NCBI GenBank assembly: GCA_900088475.1
Contig: FLMG01004473.1
Location: 1-27,328 of the forward strand
Direction: 5' to 3'
Origin: Hyphochytrium catenoides
Lineage: Eukaryota; Sar; Hyphochytriomycetes; Hyphochytriales; Hyphochytriaceae
Length of the DNA: 27,328 bases
Part shown: positions 20,815-27,328 of the stretch, piece by piece
How the letters are laid out: every line of letters starts with the position of its first letter
How positions within the stretch are numbered: the stretch's first letter is position 1
Program-made: the position numbers and the translations under genes
Notes under the pieces: model-generated
The model's database searches: none
Seen by the model: only the letters and a program-made list of their open reading frames with translations
Told to the model about the DNA's origin: nothing

Positions 20815-22985
20815 ATGAACGATCCGTTCGCAGACCTTCTCTCTCCTCCTCAGCCTGCTCAGCAGAATATGCCTCCAAACCCGAACAATGGGTTCCGGAC
20901 GAATGGTCAACAACCAAGTATTGCTCCCTCTATGGGCGCAATGGGAAAACCTAATCCATTTAACACTACCACCATGGCCAACGCCCTCCCTCAGCGCCCG
21001 AATCCAACCGTCCAGGTGAACAACAGCGCCTTTGACCCACTAGCCGGCTTTGGCGCGTCCAACATGCAGAGAGGTCCCATCTCCCCTGGAATGTTGACGG
21101 GCCCAATCTCACCCCCGGCCAGTGGGTTTCCTATGTCACCAGTAGTATCTGTAGGGTCCCCGATGATGCAGCCGAGCCCGGTAATGATGAGTCCCACCCA
21201 GACCGCAAGCCATTCTCAACTACTGCCACCTTCGGCACCCGTTAATGACATGGAATCGATCTTTGGCATCTCCAGCCCCAGGCCGGGTGCTCAGGCACCA
21301 GCGCCTGGTGGATTGCCACTCTCGCCAACAGCCGGAGCCGGGAAATCTGAAGCTCTTCAGAAAAGGATGGCTTCAACCACCAAGACCCAAGTAGGTCTAT
21401 TTGACTTTTCGACCGTGAAAGAGATTACACTGACATTGACATTGTGTTGCAGGAATCCGCAAGACTCGGGGTAAACTTCGCAGCGTTTGCGGCTTCCCCA
21501 GCTGCTCCCGGCTCTTCTATCAAGCCAGCAGCACCTACAATCTCACAACCACAATCTCCAGCTACTAACAGCCGTATGTTGCATTTTCTGGCCTGTGTGA
21601 TTGAATGAGGCTCACCATCCGTTGCCTGTCTACAACAGAGAACATCTTTGGCTCAACAACGAGCTCTGGCAGTAGCGGTAGCCAGAATGCCCCTCAACAG
21701 ACTGTGCAGACATCTTCGGCCGCAGACTTCTTCCAGAAGGCTGGGTCTCGCGACTCTGGGGCAGAGTCAGATGGTAAGCATTCTGCCCTGACAAATCAAT
21801 GGGAATTCTAACCTGATTGCTACCAGATTCTGATGACGAGGAGCATGAATCCAACCACGGAGGTAGTTCAAGTGATTTTCATGGAGCCATCGAGAGCTCC
21901 GTTAATAGCGATCGGTTTGCTAACCCAGATGAGGGAGAAGACACCGAGTTCAGGTTCTCTGTTGGGGAGAACGCTGTTAAGTCTATTCAGGAAAACGAGT
22001 ACAATGCAGTCTTTGAGGAAGGTGTGTTACGAATGTCAACACGCTAAAGTGGACAACACTAACTGGAACTTGAATAGGAGTTAAGCTTGGTGTTCTAATG
22101 GAGAAGGTTGACCAGTGGGATGAGAAGAAGAAGGGTCGGTCAGAGCAAGCAGTCGTCAAGCTCGTAGTGGAAGGCGGTGCGGCAGACAATGCTGGCGTAC
22201 TCGTTGGGAGCATTGTGATCGCCGTTAACGAGCGCGACGTTTCCAAAGACAGCTACAACGACATTTTGGACATGCTTCGGACTGCTCCACGTCCTCTTAC
22301 GGTGCGGTTCGCCAAGCAGAAGGTGAACGAGGACCCATCAGTTCAGGGAGAGATCCTTTCTCGCGTATCCAGTAAGTGCACGAACATCAGGAACAACCAG
22401 GGGATGTTGGCTTACATAGGCTCTCTTGTCTAACTTCTGCTGCTTGCAGACGGAACCTTCAGTGTCGGTAACTTTAAGTCTGGCAGAGCGCAGTGGGTCA
22501 GCAAATACTATGCTTTTGGTGGGGCGGAGGCCGATATTCTGCAGCTCTTTGTCTCTAGACAGAAATATCATGAGGTAAAGAGACATTGCGTTTAGAATGC
22601 CGCTGTTCTCTTATGGACTGACTCGATTTATCCAGTGCGTCATTGCATTGTATGAAAACCGCCAAGTCACTACGCAAATTCATACCTTCCGGCTGAGTCG
22701 TGACCATCAATGTGGCCGCATCAAGAACAAGATGTATAAGAACTTTGGTATGTCGTCAGTAATAAGCGCCGGCACTACGATGGCAACGGAACCTCACAAT
22801 CACCCTTATCTCTAGGCCATCTTTACTATTTCTCCCTGAAGGTTCCATCCCTACGGTTCATCCCCGCCAAGTTCGCTTCCCGAGATCCCAACCAACTACG
22901 AGCCCTTCACACTCGAATCGTCAAGATTATCGACCAGAAGCGCAGGGAGTGTGCGCAGGCGATTGCCACCGGTGGCGTATACTAA
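20815..22985 (+). CDS. PDZ protein with DPF/NPF endocytic motifs and probable PH-like C-terminus
   Basis: Exons 20815-21390, 21453-21573, 21639-21773, 21827-22021, 22078-22371, 22450-22574, 22636-22747 and 22816-22985 give 575 residues with all phases consistent. The N-terminal ~230 residues are disordered, rich in Pro, Met, Asn and Ser, and carry DPF at residues 3-5, NPF at 47-49 and FDPL at 73-76. DPF and NPF are short motifs known to bind the AP2 ear and EH domains. An acidic SDSDDEE patch follows at about 277-283. Residues about 343-420 look like a PDZ domain: VKLGVLMEKV, then VVKLVVEGGAADNAGV, GSIVIAVNERDV and PLTVRFAK. Residues about 441-560 (ILQLFVSRQKY, CVIALYENRQ, HLYYFSLKVPSLRFIPAKF, then a basic helix) look like a PH-type fold, less surely. 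I infer a membrane-trafficking adaptor. No named orthologue was recognised. Confidence 0.87.
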
Positions 22986-23131
22986 GCAAAGCAAAGAGAA
23001 TGTCGTTTTAAGAATTGCTATGTAGCTTCAGGTTAATGTAAATAACGACAAGAGGTCGGCCATGATATTGGATCTCAACCGTGGATTATTGTACAAACAA
23101 AGGTTCTCAAATCTGAGACGAAGGGCAAACG

Positions 23132-24736
23132 CTATGGATTATCCTCTGCGGGATCCGATTGCTCCATATTGCCGCATATCTCCTTCACACACCGCCACTT
23201 TTTCTGCAGAGAAGCGAAGAATTAAATGAACCTTCTCTTAAAAGTACTAAGTCTCTCCGTCGACGTACCTCAAAATCACTCTTCCACAGCCGAACAGTGC
23301 CATCGTCACCTGAGGAAGCAAGAACTGTTCCGGACACATTCCATTCCACTCGCCAAACCTAAGAAGGGAATATAAAGGCCACATTAGAACCCTAACGGCC
23401 GCACACCTGTTCACAGCTCCCTACCTCTGCCTGATGGTGGTCTTTGCATGCTAGCTGTTCTATCGTATAGTCAGCTTGTCCTTCTCGCTTACTTAGTTTC
23501 CATATTCTTATGGTATGGTCCTTGCTTGCCGTTGCCAATAGATGGTAAGATCTATACGAGAGTTATCAGGACACAACTGACAGCTGCTGAGTCCACGAGA
23601 CGGTACCTGCCCATGTTAGGAGCCCACGCAACGTCGTGCACGGAGTCTGTATGACCCACTAAGTCTGCTAAAACTTGCCATCTTCTATAGGAGTCGTTGA
23701 ACCCCCACACCTGCCACGCACCAGAGTCATGAGCTAGCATACTGCATCAAATGTTTGCAGTCAAAATACCTTAGCCGTCTCGCTATTGCTCCCTACCAGG
23801 AGCATCGGAACATCGAAGCGTGACTCATTCCAAGCTAAACAAGTTACACCTTTTTTGTCAGCTTGAAACTCCTCCTGCAAGAAGTCGGAATGTGGGAAAG
23901 AGTCCATAACAGGATCCTACTTCTCTTTGCTTATGAAACAGAGTATACCTGCAGTGGCCAGTGTGATATGTTCATAATGTCGATCGCCTCATATATCCGC
24001 ACGTAGCCGTCTGCGGATGCGGTAGCCTACAAAAGCGTAGAGTCAGGTGCCTTGGTTTACATCTCAAGGACCTAGCTGGGAATATACCAGTCTAAGGCCG
24101 AAGTGCTTTGGGGCGAACTTGACATCGGTTACTGAGTCTCTAGCGTCTACCAGCTGTGCTTGGCTCTTCCATTTCTCACCACCTACATCAAGGAGACCAT
24201 CTAGCATTTCATCTGTTAGTGATCGTAGTCTATAATAAGCAACCTAAGTTACTCTCACCTTGCTCCTCCCATATTGACACAGTTCTGTCGAATGAGCAAG
24301 ATGCGATTATCTTCAAGTAAGAGAAAGTGTGTTTAGAGCTGAAGTATATACTTGCATCGGCTAGTCTTTGGCTCACCTGGCCGAACTCTGGATGAGCCCA
24401 TGCAAGCTTCCAGACAGATCCTTGATGTGCATTCCACTCTGATACTTGTGTCCAACGACCATCGGGCCCACAATCCCAAACCTAGGGGACAGTTAGTATT
24501 GAAAAGCAGCCACCAGCTTGCTGTCATCTTTACCTTAATCTTGCGGTCAGAAGAGCAGCTTGCCAATCTCTTGCCATAGAAGTCATAGGCAACATCGTGG
24601 ATGAAGTCCCCATGATGGGTAGGAAACTGGCGGAAGATCCTCTACAAGAGTGACATCAGTTGAGCCCTTCGTGTAACCTTCACAACTACTGAGCAAGCTT
24701 AGCGACTGATATGCACGGGCCTTAGAAACTCACCAT
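23132..24736 (-). CDS. SEH1: nucleoporin SEH1, WD40 beta-propeller
   Basis: SEH1 is a WD40 subunit of the Nup84/Nup107-160 nuclear pore scaffold and of the SEA/GATOR2 complex. Exons (minus order): 24736-24734, 24641-24534, 24481-24377, 24310-24259, 24212-24088, 24026-23949, 23874-23770, 23710-23607, 23551-23425, 23358-23269, 23203-23132; 322 residues, all phases consistent. Diagnostic stretches are [78 protein letters not shown] and [20 protein letters not shown]. The second and third are highly characteristic of SEH1 rather than SEC13. It ends KKWRCVKEI plus a short polar tail, close to the family's terminus. The start codon is followed at once by GTGAGT, so coding exon 1 is only the ATG. 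Its 3' end converges on the PDZ gene, 146 bp away. Confidence 0.95.
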
Positions 24737-24783
24737 TTGACTTCACTTTAGTGTCCCTCGTCACTAAGCGAACTGATGATCTG
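24737..24783. promoter_or_regulatory. 47-bp gap between head-to-head start codons
   Basis: The ATG of SEH1 (minus, 24736) and the first in-frame ATG of the Ctf8-like gene (plus, 24784) are separated by 47 bp. Unless the plus gene has an unseen upstream exon, the two must share a promoter or have overlapping transcription units. No TATA-like element is visible in the gap. Confidence 0.45.
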
Positions 24784-25068
24784 ATGAATGGCACCGAGGC
24801 ACGTGCCGCTGTGGTCCCTCTATTCTTGGTGAGCACCTATCAGATGAGACCTAATCGCGAGCTGCAGATTGTTCGGTACTCAGGCGCTGATGATCTCATC
24901 AGAGACGAACGGTGCCAAGTCATGAGGCGAGTGGAGAGTGGAGTCTATGAGGCTATGCTGCTCGAGAACAAGATCATCGGTCGGATGGAGCTCTTTGTAT
25001 CTGATCTTGAGGTCACGGGAGTGATTATTACGAGTACAGCCTTCTGGGGGAGGTCTGAGACTAAGTAA
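24784..25068 (+). CDS. small protein, possibly Ctf8-like
   Basis: A 94-residue single-exon frame; the first ATG after an in-frame stop at 24700 was chosen. The C-terminal half shows the pattern AMLLENKIIGRMELF, then SDLEVTGVIITS and FWGR. This resembles Ctf8, a small subunit of the Ctf18 alternative clamp loader for sister-chromatid cohesion, whose family pattern runs hxxLxGKhhxLxxPLxV and later ELEVxGVIxxKIhFKxRPK. The terminal K-x-RP-K is not preserved, the protein is shorter than usual (about 120-140), and the upstream strand ELQIVRYSG only loosely matches ELQG. An upstream exon joined at the acceptor-like TTCACTTTAG (ending 24750) is possible. The frame's protein-like composition and position support a real gene; the family call is tentative. 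Confidence 0.45.
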   Translation: MNGTEARAAVVPLFLVSTYQMRPNRELQIVRYSGADDLIRDERCQVMRRVESGVYEAMLLENKIIGRMELFVSDLEVTGVIITSTAFWGRSETK

Positions 25069-26069
25069 ATGTTGTTGTAAAACGGTACTCCACGGTTGTG
25101 AGCTCTTATAAATATAAGCAGTAGGAAGTAACTAATAGATAAAATATTTCACCTGTTGTCCTCCTGCACGATCGACGACGCCGAAGTTTCTTCCGCTCGG
25201 CAGTGCCAGAAGATGAGTCCAGGCCAGTAGAGTCAAGGGAGGATGCACTGCAGAGAGAAGTAGGGGAGCATGAGAAAAGATACATTGCATCGTCATAGAG
25301 GAGGATTGACGAAATAAGAGACGAAGGAGGGCTACCAGTGGTAGTAGTAAGAAGAAGAGGACGAAAAAACGGAGGAGGAGGAAGAAAGGGATTCTTCTCT
25401 GGTGTCTCATAATGCCTCTTTGAAGAGAAATCTGCTCCTTTATTGGTTGATTTAACACCAGGTACTTTTTGGGCATCACGAGGAGGAGAAGCCTCGATGT
25501 TGTTAACATAGAGAAGTAGGTGGAGTGGGAAAGGAGGATCCCGGAGGATCGAAGCAGCAGCAGTAGCGGAAGAAGAGGGATGGTTACTATCAGCTCTAGA
25601 AAGCAGACGCCAACAATTTCCTACGAAGCAGTGGAACAGAGTACCGATATCCAAGCTAGACAATAAGCACGTATGAGGCCGCTCCATCTGTAATAATAAG
25701 GGTCACCAGTTTGTCTGCCTATACAGAGCCAAGAAGAAGAGTGAATGGGTGAAACCATCACAATGATAATCTACCAGTAAAGAAGGAAAGGAGAGCTTGC
25801 CACTTGTTGGTTTGTACAGCATTTGCTTTAGTCGCTGCTGCCACATCATTATTGTCCCTATTAATAATCCTACTGCACCGACGCGTTTCCCTGGTCGTCG
25901 TCGGACCCCTTTTCCTGATGAGTGAGCTCAGTACTACTTGTGCACCTCCACCATGGCAGTGATTAATAATAGGGTTATGTTAGGGCCGTCTGAACAAAGA
26001 AAAGTAGTTGAGGAGGAAACAGACGAAAAGGAACAACAGTGAGGTCAGTTCATACTACCAATGACCCGA

Positions 26070-26083
26070 CCACCGCGCGGTGG
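26070..26083. repeat. 14-bp perfect GC-rich palindrome
   Basis: CCACCGCGCGGTGG equals its own reverse complement. It stands alone in gene-free DNA; no second copy was noticed. Confidence 0.8.
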
Positions 26084-27084
26084 CAATAGTAGTAGTGTCA
26101 ACAAGGGACACATAAACACTCTTTTCTGTAGCGGAAGAGCTATAAAAAGCAGCACGAGTAACCCTAGATAAGAAGTACTTCATTTTGTGTGGTGGTGGTA
26201 GTCCCTGTAAGGCTGCTACGGAAATAGGAGCATCTGAGAAGTCCAAGAATGGCCTGTAAATTATGATTGATGAAGAAGTAATTCCCTCCTCATTTTTCAA
26301 GCTACACTTATTATTAGTTTCCTCCATCCAGCTAATAGCGGCGAATGATAATGCAAGAATGGCTAAGGCTTGGCGAAGTGTACAGGCAAAAATGCGGCTC
26401 CATTTCTCCCATAATCAGGAGACAAGTCCTGCAGCAACAGCTCCTGGAAGCTAGCCCAGAACCGTATGCTCGATGTGCGCACGCTGGGTGGTAAGGGTGG
26501 TAAAACACCACTATCTCAGCATTGAACGTTGCAGGAGGAGGAGGACAGAGACCCGTTGTGTACGTGGTGGCGGCAGAGAGAGAAGAGAGAGGTATTGTGG
26601 GCCTACTCTGCCCACATCTTCTGTCAAAGATAACCCCAAGCCATCTAATCGAAGTGCCGTGAAACCGCCCCACAAATGTGTTACAAGCAAACATAAGGGA
26701 CGGAAACCCTTGAGCTGCGGACTCCTCAGCATAGAGGGCGACTTTCCTCCCATCATGCTTCTGTGACGACGGTCCCTGTCTGAGCCACTGCATGAAGTAG
26801 AAATTTAGGTTGCAGACTCACTATGTTGGACCAACAGATAGAAGAGGAGAGACCATGTTGTGCTGATGATGGTGGTGCAGCAGCGCAGGAGGCTGAAGCA
26901 AAACCAAAAGTATGAAGCGTGCTGCCACTTTCTTTTGCCACTTTGGAACCTTCTTGTGCTCTTGGTCTCTGCTCTGCTCTGCACCACCCTCTATCCTCCC
27001 TTGTGGAACTGGTACGTCCAAGACCAACTCAAACAAAGAAAGGTTCCTCTACAAGATATCCTAGTAAGTGTAGGACAGGTACAA

Positions 27085-27235
27085 GTAGAAAGGGAGCGAG
27101 ACTGTTCATCTCCAGTCCAGCAGTGAACCTGTGTGATATGTAGAAAGGGGTAAGACAGTTCATTGTGTTTGTTGTATGGCACTTCTAGCTGTTCCTGCAG
27201 CCACATAGAAAGGGAGAAGGAGCGAAGAGAAAGAT
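27085..27235 (+). repeat. degenerate short direct repeats
   Basis: TAGAAAGGG occurs at 27086, 27141 and 27206. The first two copies are followed by a similar stretch ending in gttcat at about 18-20 nt. Spacings are 55 and 65 bp. Too short and diverged to classify. Confidence 0.5.
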
Positions 27236-27328
27236 CCTAAACAGGACGGGGCTTTTATCCTTGAGGATCACCGTCGTACATGTACAGGCTGTTTGTGCCC
27301 ATTTTACGGTGTCCCACCTGGTAGAACT

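Larger units (their letters stand above)
25069..27328. other. 2.3 kb right flank, no secure gene
   Basis: The plus strand is purine-rich at about 25190-25420 (gaagaagagg-type runs), which generates a Pro/Ser/Leu-rich minus-strand frame of 193 codons (25687-25106). A second minus frame of 153 codons (26793-26332) is Cys-rich but lacks motifs. Both lengths are possible by chance. No RNA gene or transposon domain was recognised. Confidence 0.4.

Noticed and set aside
25106-25687. Minus-strand 193-codon frame
   Set aside because: Pro/Ser/Leu-rich product of a purine tract; a frame of this length is plausible by chance in 27 kb. A transcript would reopen the question.
26332-26793. Minus-strand 153-codon Cys-rich frame
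   Set aside because: Cysteine spacing fits no family that I know, and overlapping frames on the other strand are equally long.

Overview
The window is nuclear DNA from an intron-rich, compact-genome eukaryote. Most genes here are split into 4-12 exons by short GT-AG introns (roughly 50-150 nt), and almost none of them is visible as a single open frame. I rebuilt exon chains by hand from protein-family similarity and reading-phase continuity. Three genes point to an organism with a cilium or flagellum at some stage: a TMEM107 transition-zone protein, a dynein-stalk-like protein, and an IQ-repeat coiled-coil protein. The lineage cannot be fixed from sequence alone. A flagellated protist such as a stramenopile is a guess.

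Layout. 1-1.98 kb: low-complexity, gene-poor DNA with a decayed Ty1/copia integrase remnant, one segment of which is inverted. 1978-4558 (+): sphingosine/long-chain-base kinase, nine exons, with an apparent 1-nt frame problem in exon 2 and a GC-AG intron. 4606-7701 (-): seven-exon, 863-residue protein with Trp-containing coiled-coil repeats, a dynein heavy-chain stalk-like domain and acidic YxxDF motifs; it converges on the kinase with 47 bp between stops. 7702-8753: purine-rich region with a GA microsatellite between this gene and its divergent neighbour. 8754-9374 (+): TMEM107, four exons. 10967-13339 (+): VPS9-domain Rab5-type exchange factor, twelve exons. 14257-16361 (+): protein with four IQ motifs, a Cys/His cluster and a coiled coil. 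16.4-19.0 kb: no supported gene. 19151-19555 (+): possible orphan gene. 20815-22985 (+): PDZ protein with DPF/NPF endocytic motifs and a probable PH-like C-terminus. 23132-24736 (-): nucleoporin SEH1, eleven exons, with a start codon that is a 3-nt coding exon. 24784-25068 (+): short Ctf8-like protein whose ATG is 47 bp from that of SEH1. 25.07-27.33 kb: no supported gene.

How the genes relate. This is not an operon. Two themes recur: ciliary/microtubule genes (dynein-stalk-like protein, TMEM107, IQ protein) and endosomal/membrane trafficking genes (VPS9 exchange factor, PDZ protein with DPF/NPF motifs, and loosely sphingosine kinase). SEH1 and the Ctf8-like gene form a head-to-head pair. The most unusual item is the isolated dynein microtubule-binding-stalk-like domain in a protein with no motor.
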